Assembly (NCBI GenBank): GCA_902780025.1
Contig: CACZDV010000003.1
Span: 59,642 to 123,641, forward strand
Length of the DNA stretch: 64,000 nucleotides
Source: an uncultured Prevotellaceae bacterium
Lineage (GTDB): Bacteria; Bacteroidota; Bacteroidia; Bacteroidales; Bacteroidaceae
Direction: 5' to 3'
Positions within the stretch are counted from its first letter, which is position 1; each line of letters begins with the position of its first letter. Positions 26,782 to 37,783 of this stretch are shown here, piece by piece. A program made the position numbers and the translations under genes. Below the pieces are notes generated by a model that worked only from the letters and a program-made list of their open reading frames with translations, searched no databases and was not told the origin of the DNA.

Positions 26782-27966
26782 TCACTGCTTCAGCAGACGG
26801 TCAATCTCATCAAACTGTCTACCCATGTTCAAGTTCAGGTAGATGCGATAGAGTGCAGGACCCCATTTCTGCTTCTGCTCAGGAGCTAACTGGCGATAGT
26901 GTTCCATATAAGAACGAGCCTTCTGGTAGGTAGCGCGCAGTTGCTTTTTCTCACGCAAAGGATGCAACTGCAAGGCTTTGTTCAGATAGGCGGTACCGGC
27001 ATTATAATATGGATCGGGGGCTGAGTCGTTTTGACAAATCAGGCTGTCACTCAAGGCTATACATTCATCGTAGCGTTCCAAATTGAAAAGAACGGTGGAC
27101 TTGGCATAACGATATAGGAAGCTTGTATCTTTAGCTAACACATGATTGACAACACTAAGTGCACTATCGTTCATTTTCCGTGCCGTATAATAATCCATAA
27201 GACGGGGGAAAAAATAACTGTTGGTAGGCTGATAGTAGAAACCCCTACGCAAGGTTTCCATATAGAGCGAATCATCCTTCAACCAATGACGGGCCTCAGC
27301 CATATATTGTAAAGTATAGTCTATTCGCGAAGTATCTTTCAAGGCTAACAAGCGGTGACGAAGGGTCAACACAGGGTCATTCATACGATAGCCACTATAA
27401 ACAGCCCAATAGGCAGCCTCAGGCATACGGCTATCTGTGCTATCAAGGCGATAGGAACTGAACAACGGTTGGTGAGCACAGTCCATATAGGTCTCACTGA
27501 ATGAATAGGCACGTTTGAAATCACCCTTTCGTATATAGTATGTGGAAGCCGCAAAGAGGTTGGGGCGGAACTTCAGCAATTGTTCAGCATTTTCCTTGCG
27601 GTAGTCAGGGTTCACCCTACCCTTACGGTCTGGACGCATATCGAGAGAGTCGAGGGATTCAGCAACGGTAAAGAGACGGCGCGTCAGTTCAAAAAACTGC
27701 GCCGTGTCCTGCCTCTGCTTCATGTAGAGTTTCTCATTGACAGCCTGATACTGCATGAGTACCGACTCATACCAGACGGCATAGATTCGCTTATCCTGCC
27801 TGTTGGCAGAGTCCTTTAACAGCTTGGTCATCAGCTGTTCGGCCTGCTCTACTCCCCGCTTACTCTTTAGGATAGACCGTGCCTGACTCAGCTCCTTCTT
27901 CTGGGCCGATGCCAGGCACGGTATTATCAGTAGTAAGAGAAGCGTAAGAATCTTTTCACTTCTCAC
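26782..27966 (-). CDS. Exported tetratricopeptide-like protein
   Basis: The 394-residue product has a signal peptide (residues 1-21, ending ASAQ) and is helical throughout, with several degenerate 34-residue repeats (for example around ALSVVNHVLAKDTSFLYRYA and SAPDPYYNAGTAYLNKALQL). It resembles the TPR protein encoded just upstream, to which it may be an old duplicate: both start with an exported leader and end with a related block ending in EIDRLLKQ and EIEKLLNQ. A scaffold role at the periplasmic side is inferred only. It follows that gene by 13 bp, as the third gene of the gyrA operon. Confidence 0.72.
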   Translation of the reverse strand: MRSEKILTLLLLLIIPCLASAQKKELSQARSILKSKRGVEQAEQLMTKLLKDSANRQDKRIYAVWYESVLMQYQAVNEKLYMKQRQDTAQFFELTRRLFTVAESLDSLDMRPDRKGRVNPDYRKENAEQLLKFRPNLFAASTYYIRKGDFKRAYSFSETYMDCAHQPLFSSYRLDSTDSRMPEAAYWAVYSGYRMNDPVLTLRHRLLALKDTSRIDYTLQYMAEARHWLKDDSLYMETLRRGFYYQPTNSYFFPRLMDYYTARKMNDSALSVVNHVLAKDTSFLYRYAKSTVLFNLERYDECIALSDSLICQNDSAPDPYYNAGTAYLNKALQLHPLREKKQLRATYQKARSYMEHYRQLAPEQKQKWGPALYRIYLNLNMGRQFDEIDRLLKQ

Positions 27967-27979
27967 TTTCCTACTTATC

Positions 27980-29221
27980 TTATTGATTCAGCAACTTCTC
28001 GATTTCAGAAGCCTTGGCATTGTCACCCAAGGAGTAGTACATCTGATAAAGTGCGTAACGCCAGTCAACCTTCTCGTGGTCGGGATCGAGTTCGCGAACT
28101 TTCTCCAGATAGCCCTTGGCATCTGTGAGGATGGCCTTAATCTTGTTAGCATTCTCAACAGTGAGTTTACCCGTCTTCTTATCGGCCAGTTCGTCCTTCA
28201 GTTTAATAGCCTTGGAGTTGAGCGACACACCAGCCTGATAGGCAGCAGCAATATAAGTGGGGTCAATCTCGAAAGCCTTCTTATAGCACTCCACAGCCTC
28301 ATCAAAGCGGTCAGAGAGACGTAGGGCCTCACCCTTGTAAGTATAACCAAACTTATCTTCGGGGTTCTTGGCAATCTCGCCCTCGGCCCACTTCAGGAGC
28401 TCGTCGTTGTTGCCTGATTGCAGATAGTAGTCACCAATCCATGCAGAGTAGCGGGTATCTGCGGGGAACTTAGCACTGGCGTCCTTCAGCATCTCAATAT
28501 ACTCAAGGGTGTCCTGCTTGGTCTTCATAGTCTCCTTCTTCGAGAAGACAAGAATCTCTGTAGCATCCTTAGCCTTTGCAGTATCCTGGGCTGCAATCTG
28601 AGCATACTTGATAACGTTGGGGAAGTCCTTGCCCTGATAAGCAGCAAGACTGGCGAAGTAGGCCACTTCGTACTTGTACTGGTCCTGGCTCATGTCAATG
28701 CCCGTGAACAGAGGTGACTCGTTGCTATCGACATAGAGAGCAAATGCCTTGAAAGCATCAGCATAATTCTTCTGATTATACTCATACTGTCCGGCGTTAA
28801 TAGTGTTCAGTCGACCATTTTGGAAAATCTTCTGATTCTCAGCACGGAAGCGGGGCTTCACCTTACCTTTCTCGTTGGGCATGTTGTCAAACTCATCGCA
28901 CTTCATGGCAGCCTGAAGGGCAGCAACGATGGCAGCATTCATAGCAGCCTCGTCGACGGGCTCATTAATCTGCTTCACCTGATTCTCCAGTTTCTTAGCC
29001 TGGATGTCAGAGAACTTCTTGTATTGAGCGGCACTCAGCAGGTTCCATGCAGCAGCCTTATCCTCGTTGGTACCAGCGTCCAAGGCGGACTGAAGAGCCT
29101 GGATGGTTCCCTCCACATCACCCTTGTCAAGGAGTTTCTTAGCATTCTTCACTACATCAGACTGTGCAAAAGCTAATGTCGTGGCAGCGGCCATCATGGC
29201 CATCATCATGATTCTTTTCAT
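27980..29221 (-). CDS. Exported TPR-repeat protein
   Basis: The 413-residue protein has a signal peptide (residues 1-19, ending AFAQ) and TPR-like repeats, the clearest being KFGYTYKGEALRLSDRFDEA and VECYKKAFEIDPTYIAAAYQ near residue 300. Its function is unknown. It follows gyrA by 29 bp on the same strand; I believe a TPR gene next to gyrA recurs in Bacteroidales, but cannot check. It ends 13 bp before a related TPR gene. Confidence 0.78.
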   Translation of the reverse strand: MKRIMMMAMMAAATTLAFAQSDVVKNAKKLLDKGDVEGTIQALQSALDAGTNEDKAAAWNLLSAAQYKKFSDIQAKKLENQVKQINEPVDEAAMNAAIVAALQAAMKCDEFDNMPNEKGKVKPRFRAENQKIFQNGRLNTINAGQYEYNQKNYADAFKAFALYVDSNESPLFTGIDMSQDQYKYEVAYFASLAAYQGKDFPNVIKYAQIAAQDTAKAKDATEILVFSKKETMKTKQDTLEYIEMLKDASAKFPADTRYSAWIGDYYLQSGNNDELLKWAEGEIAKNPEDKFGYTYKGEALRLSDRFDEAVECYKKAFEIDPTYIAAAYQAGVSLNSKAIKLKDELADKKTGKLTVENANKIKAILTDAKGYLEKVRELDPDHEKVDWRYALYQMYYSLGDNAKASEIEKLLNQ

Positions 29222-29250
29222 AAGTCATACAATTTATTGGTTAAACATAT

Positions 29251-31791
29251 TTATTCGTTACTTGTAAAATCTACCAATGGGGCATCACCTTCCGTCAGTT
29301 CCTCATTGATGACCTCGGCCTCTTCGACATCTTCTTCCTGACTCGACATCACCTTGCAGACACTGGCGATAGTATCATTCTTCTTGGTGAGGTTAATGAG
29401 ACGTACACCTTGAGTAGCACGGCCCATCACGCGGACATCAGCCACTTTCAGACGAATGAGCACACCCGACTTATTGATAATCATAAGGTCGTTCTCGTCA
29501 GTCACCACCTTGATGGCCACCAGACGACCGGTCTTCTCTGTGACAGCCAGTGTCTTCACACCCTTGGCACCACGAGCGGTCTTACGATAATCCTCTACCT
29601 CTGAACGCTTGCCGTAGCCATTCTCAGATACGACCATGATGGTCTCTGTCTGCGGGTCATTGACGCAAACCATACCAACCACCTCGTCATCGCCTCCATC
29701 GAGACGCATGCCGATGTTACCTGTTGACACACGACCCATAGAGCGGATTTCGCTTTCGTCGAAGCGAACAGCACGACCATTGCGGTTAGCCAGCAACAGT
29801 TCATTGTGGCCGTTGGTCAGACGTACACCTACCACCTCGTCGCCCTCGTTGATATTGATGGCACGAACACCTGCAGCACGTACATTCTTATATTGGTCAA
29901 GACAAGTCTTCTTGATGATACCCTGCTTGGTGGCAAAGACAACGTAGTGTGACTTCAAGAACTCTTCATCATTAAAGTTCTTTATACGCAATACAGCGTT
30001 GATGGCATCATCGGGCTCGATGTTCAGCATATTCTGAATAGCACGTCCCTTCGAGTTCTTGTCGCCCTCAGGTATCTCGTAGCACTTCTGCCAGTAACAG
30101 CGTCCTTTCTGGGTGAAGAAGAGCAGCGTGTTGTGCATCGTGGCTGGATAAATATACTCTGTGAAGTCGTTGTCGCGGTGACGGGCACCCTTTGAGCCCA
30201 TACCGCCACGACCCTGAGCGTGGAACTCATCCAAATTAGTACGCTTGATATAGCCCATATGACTGATAGTGATGACCACAGGATCGTCTGGATAGAAGTC
30301 TTCAGCATTGAATTCGTGGTCGAAAGGAATAATCTCGGTACGACGCTCATCGCCATACTTCTCCTTCACCTCCTGCAAATCCTGTTTCATGACCTCCTTA
30401 CAACGCTCGGGATTGTCAAGAATTTCCTGCAGGTCGGCAATCAGCTTCTGCAGGTCGTCGTACTCCTGATGCAATTGGTCAACACGTAAGCCTGTGAGCT
30501 GTGCCAGTCGCATGTCGACGATAGCCTTCGACTGCAGCTCATCCAGTTCGAAGCGAGCCTCGAGGTTACGCTGGGCATCGGTCGGGGTCTTACTATTTCT
30601 AATAATGTGTACCACCTCATCGATGTTGTTGACGGCAATAATCAAGCCTTCGAGGATGTGGGCACGCTCCTGAGCCTTGCGCAGGTCGTACTTTGTACGG
30701 CGGATGGTCACATCGTGACGATGCTCAACAAAGTATTTCACGCACTCCTTCAGTGTCAGCAGCCGAGGACGACCTTTCACCAATGCAATGCTATTTACAG
30801 AGAATGAACTCTGCAAGGCAGTCATCTTAAACAACTTGTTGAGCAACACGTTAGCGTTGGCATCACGCTTGCAGTCCACCACGATGCGCATGCCCTGACG
30901 GCCAGACTCATCGTTAACATTGGCAACGCCCTCAATCTTGTGCTGGTTGGCCAACTCGGCAATATAGGCCACAAGGTCAGCCTTGTTAACACCGTAGGGA
31001 ATCTCTGTGACTACAATCTTATCATGAGTCTCACCACTCTCGATCTCAGCCTTGGCACGCATCACAATACGGCCGCGTCCCGTCTCATAGGCATCACGTA
31101 CACCCTGCAAACCATAAATATAGGCACCCGTCGGAAAATCGGGACCAGGGATATACTGCATCAGACCGTCAGTGTCGATATCAGGATTATCAATATAAGC
31201 ACAGCAACCATCGATAACTTCGCCCAAATTATGTGTCGGCATATTCGTAGCCATACCTACAGCAATACCATTACCACCATTAACCAGCAGGTTAGGAATC
31301 TTGGTAGGCATAACGGTGGGTTCGACGAGTGAGTCGTCGAAGTTATTCATCATGTCGACAGTCTCTTTTTCGAGGTCGTCCATGATGTGTTCGCCCATTT
31401 TAGAGAGGCGGCACTCCGTGTAACGCATGGCAGCAGGAGAGTCACCATCAACAGAACCGAAGTTTCCTTGCCCATCGACTAATGTATAACGCATGTTCCA
31501 TTCCTGAGCCATACGTACAAGGGCACCATAGACGGAGCTATCACCATGGGGATGGTACTTACCAAGCACCTCGCCGACTACGCGCGCGCATTTTTTATAA
31601 GGTTGTGTCGATACATTGTTGATGTTCATCATACCGTAGAGGATACGGCGATGTACGGGCTTGAAGCCGTCGCGGACATCAGGGAGGGCACGAGCCACAA
31701 TCACCGACATAGAATAGTCGATGTACGAGGACTTCATCTCCTCCTCAATGTTAATTTTGATAATTCTGTCGTTGTCGAATGTCTGATCCAT
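29251..31791 (-). CDS. gyrA: DNA gyrase subunit A
   Basis: The 846-residue protein has [17 protein letters not shown] near residue 30, the catalytic tyrosine in [10 protein letters not shown] (Tyr124), and the GyrA box [10 protein letters not shown] in the C-terminal pinwheel domain, which sets it apart from ParC. It ends in an acidic tail, as usual. With GyrB it introduces negative supercoils. The quinolone-determining region reads [13 protein letters not shown]: the residue equal to E. coli Ser83 is Ser, that equal to Asp87 is Gly89. A -7 box lies about 105 bp upstream, so the mRNA has a rather long leader. Confidence 0.97.
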   Translation of the reverse strand: MDQTFDNDRIIKINIEEEMKSSYIDYSMSVIVARALPDVRDGFKPVHRRILYGMMNINNVSTQPYKKCARVVGEVLGKYHPHGDSSVYGALVRMAQEWNMRYTLVDGQGNFGSVDGDSPAAMRYTECRLSKMGEHIMDDLEKETVDMMNNFDDSLVEPTVMPTKIPNLLVNGGNGIAVGMATNMPTHNLGEVIDGCCAYIDNPDIDTDGLMQYIPGPDFPTGAYIYGLQGVRDAYETGRGRIVMRAKAEIESGETHDKIVVTEIPYGVNKADLVAYIAELANQHKIEGVANVNDESGRQGMRIVVDCKRDANANVLLNKLFKMTALQSSFSVNSIALVKGRPRLLTLKECVKYFVEHRHDVTIRRTKYDLRKAQERAHILEGLIIAVNNIDEVVHIIRNSKTPTDAQRNLEARFELDELQSKAIVDMRLAQLTGLRVDQLHQEYDDLQKLIADLQEILDNPERCKEVMKQDLQEVKEKYGDERRTEIIPFDHEFNAEDFYPDDPVVITISHMGYIKRTNLDEFHAQGRGGMGSKGARHRDNDFTEYIYPATMHNTLLFFTQKGRCYWQKCYEIPEGDKNSKGRAIQNMLNIEPDDAINAVLRIKNFNDEEFLKSHYVVFATKQGIIKKTCLDQYKNVRAAGVRAININEGDEVVGVRLTNGHNELLLANRNGRAVRFDESEIRSMGRVSTGNIGMRLDGGDDEVVGMVCVNDPQTETIMVVSENGYGKRSEVEDYRKTARGAKGVKTLAVTEKTGRLVAIKVVTDENDLMIINKSGVLIRLKVADVRVMGRATQGVRLINLTKKNDTIASVCKVMSSQEEDVEEAEVINEELTEGDAPLVDFTSNE

Positions 31792-31895
31792 TACTATTTT
31801 TTCATTATTACGTTATATTGCTATCATGACCTCGCTTGGGAGGCAATTTTGCGTTTAAGGCCATTTCCAAGCCCGCTGACGCGTTTTTAACCGTG

Positions 31896-31903
31896 CAAAG
31901 GTA
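31896..31903 (-). promoter_or_regulatory. -7 promoter box for gyrA
   Basis: Minus-strand TACCTTTG followed by CA. The predicted leader is about 98 nt and contains a possible stem (GGCTTGG with CCAAGC). No -33 TTG at the usual spacing. Confidence 0.55.
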
Positions 31904-31982
31904 CAAAGAAAATCCCGAATGACCATCATCCTTTAAGTTATTTTAGTGCTTTATTTCGGGACATAAAATTTTCTTGCCTGTT

Positions 31983-31999
31983 TTGGCACGGAGTTTGCA
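31983..31999 (+). promoter_or_regulatory. Sigma-54 type -24/-12 promoter for clpC
   Basis: TTGGCACG, four bases, TTGCA: GG at 31985-31986 and GC at 31997-31998, the exact spacing of the sigma-54 consensus with no mismatch. The predicted start is near 32009, 49 bp before the clpC GTG. Confidence 0.7.
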
Positions 32000-32009
32000 A
32001 GAAAAGTTG

Positions 32010-32017
32010 TATCTTTG
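32010..32017 (+). promoter_or_regulatory. Housekeeping -7 promoter box for clpC
   Basis: TATCTTTG followed by CA, immediately downstream of the sigma-54 element, so clpC may have two overlapping promoters. No TTG lies 19-21 bp upstream. Confidence 0.5.
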
Positions 32018-32057
32018 CATTCAAATAGTAATTATACATCGAAAAATTGTATTGATA

Positions 32058-34583
32058 GTGACAAGTCAGTTTTCACCCCAGGTATCTGAGATATTAGCTT
32101 TCTCACGAGAGGAGGCTGCACGGCTTGCCAGCCGTTCGGTAGGTCCTGAGCATTTGCTCTTAGGATTGCTCCGTATGAAAGAAGGTTCCGTTGCTGATGT
32201 TTTCAACCGGATGAAAGTTAACATACAATCCGTCAAGTCGGAATTGGAACAGAAGGTCAAGGAAGACACGATTACCACCCCTATTCTCAGCAGCGATCTC
32301 GTTCTCAATGAAAAGGCGAGTAATATCCTGAAACTCGCTGTACTTGAGGCACGTATACAAAGAATGGAGAAGGTCAACGAACAACATCTCCTGTTAGCCA
32401 TCCTACACGACCAAGTGAGGAATGGTGCAAAGGAAGTATTAGAACAGAACAATATGAATTATGAAGATATTCTCGCCCTTATGCATACTCCTAAGCAGAC
32501 GGGCGTCAGCAATGGTATAGGACTGCCAGAAGAAGACGAGGAGGAATATGAAGAGGCGGCAGGCCAGAACAAGACTACAAATAGCACTACCACCACCCAA
32601 AAGAAAAAAGACTCGAAAACACCCGTGCTCGATAACTTCGGCACTGACCTCACTCAGGCGGCCAAAGACGGGAAACTTGATCCCTGCGTGGGACGAGAGC
32701 GTGAGATTCAGCGTGTTATTGAGATTTTGGGTCGTCGTAAGAAGAACAATCCTATATTAATAGGTGAACCAGGCGTGGGTAAAAGTGCCATCGTCGAAGG
32801 ACTGGCCCAGATGATAGCCCTACGCCACACGTCACCCATGCTCTTTGGCAAAAGAATCTATACGCTTGACATGACTGCCATCGTGGCAGGCACAAAATAT
32901 CGTGGACAGTTTGAGGAACGACTGCGCCAGTTGATGAAGGAACTAGAACAAAACAAAGACATCATCGTCTTTATTGACGAAATCCATACCATCATCGGAG
33001 CAGGTTCCACACCTGGTTCCATGGATGCGGCCAACATCATGAAACCAGCACTGGCACGTGGGACAGTCCAATGTATCGGTGCCACTACACTCGACGAATA
33101 TCGCAATAGCATCGAGAAAGACGGAGCCCTCGAACGACGTTTTCAGAAGGTATTGGTAGAACCCACCACCAACGAAGAGACGCTGCAGATCCTGCACAAC
33201 ATCAAGGACCGCTACGAATATCACCACCATGTCAGTTATACGGATGAAGCCATTGCAGCCTGTGTCAAATTGACAGAACGCTATGTCAACGACCGTTTCA
33301 TGCCCGACAAGGCCATCGACGCTATGGACGAGGTGGGTTCCCGTGTCCACCTCGGCAATGCCAGCATCCCGCCGGAGATTACTGAGAAAGAACAAGAGAT
33401 AACTAAGGTCAAAGAGCAGAAGCAATTGGCTGTTAAGAACCAGAATTATGAGTTGGCTGCCAACTTTCGTGACCAGCAGCTGCTGCTTGAGAAACAGTTG
33501 GAAGAACTGAACAAGAAGTGGCAAAGCGGTGGTGACGGCGAGCGTCAGGTGATTACCGACAAGGAGGTGGCCGACGTCATATCCATGATGACTGGCGTCC
33601 CCGTACAACGTATGGCAGAGCAAGAAGGCATTCGGCTCAAAGGTATGGGTACGGAACTGAAGGGCGCTGTCATCGGACAGGATAAAGCCATTGAGAAGAT
33701 GGTGCGTGCCATTCAGCGCAACCGCGTAGGACTGAAAGACCCCAACCACCCCATCGGTGCCTTTATGTTCCTCGGACCTACCGGCGTAGGAAAGACATAT
33801 CTTGCCAAGAAGCTGGCAGAATTTATGTTTGGCTCCGCCGATGCCCTTATCCGTGTCGATATGAGTGAATATACCGAGTCGTTCAACACCAGTCGGCTCA
33901 TCGGTGCTCCTCCGGGTTATGTGGGATACGAAGAGGGTGGTCAACTTACCGAGCGGGTGCGTCGTCATCCCTACTCCATTGTCTTGTTGGACGAGATTGA
34001 GAAGGCTCACCCCAACGTCTTCAACCTGTTGCTACAGGTATTGGACGAAGGTCGGTTGACTGATGGCAACGGACGTTTCGTTGACTTCCGCAATACGGTC
34101 ATCATCATGACTTCCAATGCCGGTACACGCCAACTCAAGGACTTCGGTCGTGGCATCGGCTTCAGCGCTTCTGCCAATACCGGACTGGCACTGAACGAAC
34201 AGGATAAGGAGCATGCCCGTCAGATTGTGCAGAAAGCACTCTCGAAACAATTCTCGCCCGAGTTCCTGAACCGTCTGGATGAGATTATCACCTTCGACCA
34301 GTTGGACCTTGAAGCCATCAAGCGTATTATTGACATTGAATTGAAAGGACTGACGAAACGCATCAACGACCTCGGCTACACCATTGAATTGAGCGACGAG
34401 GCCAAGGAGTTTGTGGCTACCAAAGGATATGACATCCAGTTCGGTGCCCGTCCCCTAAAACGTGCTATCCAGACTTATATTGAAGACGGTCTGTGTGAGC
34501 GCATCGTCAACGGCGACATTGCCGATGGTGCCGTCATTCACATTACGAAAGCTCCTGATAAGGAAGAGCTGGTTTTTGAGTAA
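32058..34583 (+). CDS. clpC: ClpC-type ATP-dependent Clp protease ATP-binding subunit
   Basis: I choose GTG 32058 (reading [16 protein letters not shown]), giving 841 residues; the open frame extends back to 31974 but that crosses both promoters. Domains in order: Clp_N repeats (residues 1-145), first AAA+ with [13 protein letters not shown], a middle domain with the UVR-like block [22 protein letters not shown], and second AAA+ with [13 protein letters not shown], then the D2-small domain. It unfolds substrates for ClpP during heat and other stress. A linker of about 50 residues (150-200) is rich in Glu, Thr and Ser. Upstream sigma-54 and housekeeping elements are annotated separately. Confidence 0.95.
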   Translation: MTSQFSPQVSEILAFSREEAARLASRSVGPEHLLLGLLRMKEGSVADVFNRMKVNIQSVKSELEQKVKEDTITTPILSSDLVLNEKASNILKLAVLEARIQRMEKVNEQHLLLAILHDQVRNGAKEVLEQNNMNYEDILALMHTPKQTGVSNGIGLPEEDEEEYEEAAGQNKTTNSTTTTQKKKDSKTPVLDNFGTDLTQAAKDGKLDPCVGREREIQRVIEILGRRKKNNPILIGEPGVGKSAIVEGLAQMIALRHTSPMLFGKRIYTLDMTAIVAGTKYRGQFEERLRQLMKELEQNKDIIVFIDEIHTIIGAGSTPGSMDAANIMKPALARGTVQCIGATTLDEYRNSIEKDGALERRFQKVLVEPTTNEETLQILHNIKDRYEYHHHVSYTDEAIAACVKLTERYVNDRFMPDKAIDAMDEVGSRVHLGNASIPPEITEKEQEITKVKEQKQLAVKNQNYELAANFRDQQLLLEKQLEELNKKWQSGGDGERQVITDKEVADVISMMTGVPVQRMAEQEGIRLKGMGTELKGAVIGQDKAIEKMVRAIQRNRVGLKDPNHPIGAFMFLGPTGVGKTYLAKKLAEFMFGSADALIRVDMSEYTESFNTSRLIGAPPGYVGYEEGGQLTERVRRHPYSIVLLDEIEKAHPNVFNLLLQVLDEGRLTDGNGRFVDFRNTVIIMTSNAGTRQLKDFGRGIGFSASANTGLALNEQDKEHARQIVQKALSKQFSPEFLNRLDEIITFDQLDLEAIKRIIDIELKGLTKRINDLGYTIELSDEAKEFVATKGYDIQFGARPLKRAIQTYIEDGLCERIVNGDIADGAVIHITKAPDKEELVFE

Positions 34584-34622
34584 TCATAACCCTATTGTAG
34601 TCAGTTTACTGTTAAACATTGG

Positions 34623-34666
34623 TTAGTTAGTCGTGCTATATGGCTTAGTTAGTCGTGCTATATGGC
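34623..34666. repeat. Perfect 22-bp tandem duplication after clpC
   Basis: TTAGTTAGTCGTGCTATATG plus GC occurs twice head-to-tail (34623-34644, 34645-34666), followed by a decayed third start (ATAGTTAACCATG). It lies in the 264-bp gap between clpC and the membrane protein gene; no terminator is seen there. Confidence 0.75.
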
Positions 34667-34720
34667 ATAGTTAACCATGTAACATGATTTATGTATTATG
34701 CCACGCAAAATGTTAAATAC

Positions 34721-34733
34721 ATCGAAATTCGAT
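34721..34733. promoter_or_regulatory. Upstream operator-like palindrome O1
   Basis: ATCGA-AAT-TCGAT, a perfect 5-bp inverted repeat with 3-bp centre, within an 18-bp sequence that recurs at 34785-34802 with one difference. It lies 20 bp upstream of the -33 element. Confidence 0.6.
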
Positions 34734-34752
34734 AAAGTTTTATCGATTTTGT

Positions 34753-34783
34753 TTGGCGCATTGAGAAATAATGCCTACTTTTG
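34753..34783 (+). promoter_or_regulatory. Promoter of the membrane protein/HTH operon
   Basis: TTG at 34753-34755, a 20-bp spacer and TACTTTTG at 34776-34783 followed by CA. The start of transcription is expected near 34790, inside the second palindrome. Confidence 0.7.
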
Positions 34784-34786
34784 CAC

Positions 34787-34799
34787 ATCGATATTCGAT
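34787..34799. promoter_or_regulatory. Operator-like palindrome O2 over the transcription start
   Basis: ATCGA-TAT-TCGAT, same arms as O1, 66 bp downstream of it. A half-site ATCGAT also lies at 34742-34747. A protein bound here would block initiation. Confidence 0.6.
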
Positions 34800-34847
34800 A
34801 AATATAACAACCGATTCAATAAACAAAAGAAATAAAACAATAAAATT

Positions 34848-35333
34848 ATGAGTAAATCAAACGTTATGCAGTATGCAAAAAAACACCTGGGAACCATCAT
34901 CGTTCTCTGCGCAGTAGTTGCTTATATAGTGTGGCGCTATGTCCACTATATCAACGGCATGAATCAGGCGACAACCGATTACGACTATTGTCACAACCTC
35001 AGCGAACTGTTTCAGCTGAACAGTAAAACCGTCTTTACAATTATCTATGGTATCATCTGCAACCGCACCTATCTCAACAAGCAATACTCCAAATGGAGCA
35101 TCTGGCTGTTCTACATTTCAGCCGTTGCCATGCTTGCACATTTCGTTGCAGCAGGCTACGTGTTTGATTACGTCTTTGCACACGTCGGTGCCGACCACAT
35201 GGACCGCATACCGTCGCTGGCAAGGAACATCTTCAGTGCTCCGGGCTTCTTCATCATCCTGTGTTTCTTCTTTGTGCCTAAACTCATCAAGGACACACTG
35301 AAGCTGAAACAAGAGCAGGAACTAACCATCTAA
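34848..35333 (+). CDS. DUF2975-like membrane protein paired with an HTH regulator
   Basis: The 161-residue protein has about four hydrophobic segments (residues about 14-32, 60-75, 84-110, 125-145). Size, topology and the HTH gene directly behind it match DUF2975/YoaS-type membrane proteins, which are found next to YozG-type HTH genes; my assignment rests mainly on that arrangement. The function is not known. The promoter carries two identical-arm palindromes that look like operators. Confidence 0.6.
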   Translation: MSKSNVMQYAKKHLGTIIVLCAVVAYIVWRYVHYINGMNQATTDYDYCHNLSELFQLNSKTVFTIIYGIICNRTYLNKQYSKWSIWLFYISAVAMLAHFVAAGYVFDYVFAHVGADHMDRIPSLARNIFSAPGFFIILCFFFVPKLIKDTLKLKQEQELTI

Positions 35334-35339
35334 GTGTCT

Positions 35340-35549
35340 ATGGGAAAGATCATTGTAAATCTCGACGTAGAGATGGCCAAGCGCAAAATGTCGCTTAGCG
35401 AACTGGCAGAACGGGTAGGCTTGACGTTAGCCAACCTCTCTATCCTCAAAACGGGCAAGGCCAAGGCTATACGCTTCACCACTCTTGAGGCCATCTGCCG
35501 AATACTAGGTTGTCAGCCAGGTGACATTTTGGAATATAGAGACGAATAA
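35340..35549 (+). CDS. YozG-type Cro/CI HTH transcriptional regulator
   Basis: From ATG 35340 (MGKIIVNLDVEMAKRKMSL) the product has 69 residues; GTG 35334 is an alternative. Almost the whole chain is a five-helix HTH_26 domain, with SLSELAERVGLTLANLSILK as helix-turn-helix and the family block FTTLEAICRILGCQPGDIL. It starts 6 bp after the stop of the membrane protein gene. The likely target is the palindrome pair in its own operon promoter. It may be antagonised by the membrane partner, but this is inference from gene pairing. Confidence 0.85.
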   Translation: MGKIIVNLDVEMAKRKMSLSELAERVGLTLANLSILKTGKAKAIRFTTLEAICRILGCQPGDILEYRDE

Positions 35550-35558
35550 AGACATACC

Positions 35559-35598
35559 AAAAAAGGAGGATGTCAATATTCAGACATCCTCCTTTTTT
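35559..35598. terminator. Bidirectional terminator between the HTH gene and groEL
   Basis: A perfect 16-bp stem (AAAAAAGGAGGATGTC with its complement) around an 8-nt loop, with A tracts and T tracts that serve both strands. It lies between two convergent operons. Confidence 0.85.
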
Positions 35599-35617
35599 AT
35601 ATAGCTTTTCTACAGAT

Positions 35618-37255
<1,638 letters not shown>

Positions 37256-37285
37256 TCAATTTTACAATTCTTCAATCTTCCAATT

Positions 37286-37558
37286 CTATTTCTCGATGAC
37301 TGCCAGCACATCGCTCTGACGCATCATCAGATACTTCACGCCCTCGAACTCCAACTCCGTGCCGCTATACTTGCCGTAAAGCACTTCGTCGCCAGCCTTC
37401 AGGATCATTGCCTCGTCCTTGGTTCCCTGACCAACGGCCTTAATGGTTCCGTGCAGGGGTTTCTCCTTTGCGGTATCAGGAATGATGATACCACCGACTT
37501 TTTCTTCTGCCGGTGCTGGCACTACCAGCACACGGTCTGCTAATGGTTTGATGTTCAT
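37286..37558 (-). CDS. groES: 10 kDa co-chaperonin GroES
   Basis: The 90-residue protein has the standard start [10 protein letters not shown], the mobile loop with [17 protein letters not shown], and the roof and C-terminal blocks [14 protein letters not shown]. It caps the GroEL ring. The gene is the first of the groES-groEL operon; a -24/-12 element lies about 46 bp upstream. Confidence 0.98.
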   Translation of the reverse strand: MNIKPLADRVLVVPAPAEEKVGGIIIPDTAKEKPLHGTIKAVGQGTKDEAMILKAGDEVLYGKYSGTELEFEGVKYLMMRQSDVLAVIEK

Positions 37559-37603
37559 AATACTATGTTTTAAATAAATTGTTTATTATTTCTTTTTTTT
37601 CTT

Positions 37604-37621
37604 ATGCCAAAATCGTGCCAA
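37604..37621 (-). promoter_or_regulatory. Sigma-54 type -24/-12 promoter for groES-groEL
   Basis: Minus strand: TTGGCACG, four bases, TGGCA. GG and GC have exactly the 10-bp spacing of the sigma-54 consensus; the only departure is TGGC for TTGC. The predicted start is near 37594, giving a 36-nt leader. Confidence 0.6.
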
Positions 37622-37727
37622 AACTGACAAGACTGACACTTTGGCACGGTTCTTGGCTTTCGCGATACTCCGAATGAAAGAATATTTGCGAAAATGATGA
37701 TTCGATGAAAAATAATAGCCTAAAAAC

Positions 37728-37758
37728 TTGTATATCAAAAAATATTAGTTTATTTTTG
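37728..37758 (+). promoter_or_regulatory. Promoter of the acidic unknown gene
   Basis: TTG at 37728-37730, a 20-bp spacer and TATTTTTG at 37751-37758 followed by CA; the ATG is 25 bp downstream. Confidence 0.7.
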
Positions 37759-37783
37759 CAGACGGAAACTAAAATATAAGATT

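Noticed and set aside
31974-32057. N-terminal extension of ClpC to 31974
   Set aside because: It would cover both the sigma-54 and -7 promoter elements, and ClpC proteins begin at the residues after GTG 32058.
32943-34010. 355-residue leftward frame inside clpC
   Set aside because: Antisense to the conserved AAA+ regions; no start signal and no recognisable motif.
34623-34672. CRISPR array
   Set aside because: Two head-to-tail copies without unique spacers and no cas genes; it is a tandem duplication.
37640-37657. Rightward sigma-54 promoter for the acidic gene
   Set aside because: The -24 half is exact but the GG to GC spacing is 1 bp too long, so I report it only as a mirror arm of the groES element.
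37564-37783. CIRCE or HrcA operator before groES
   Set aside because: No TTAGCACTC-N9-GAGTGCTAA inverted repeat is present, so HrcA control is not supported.
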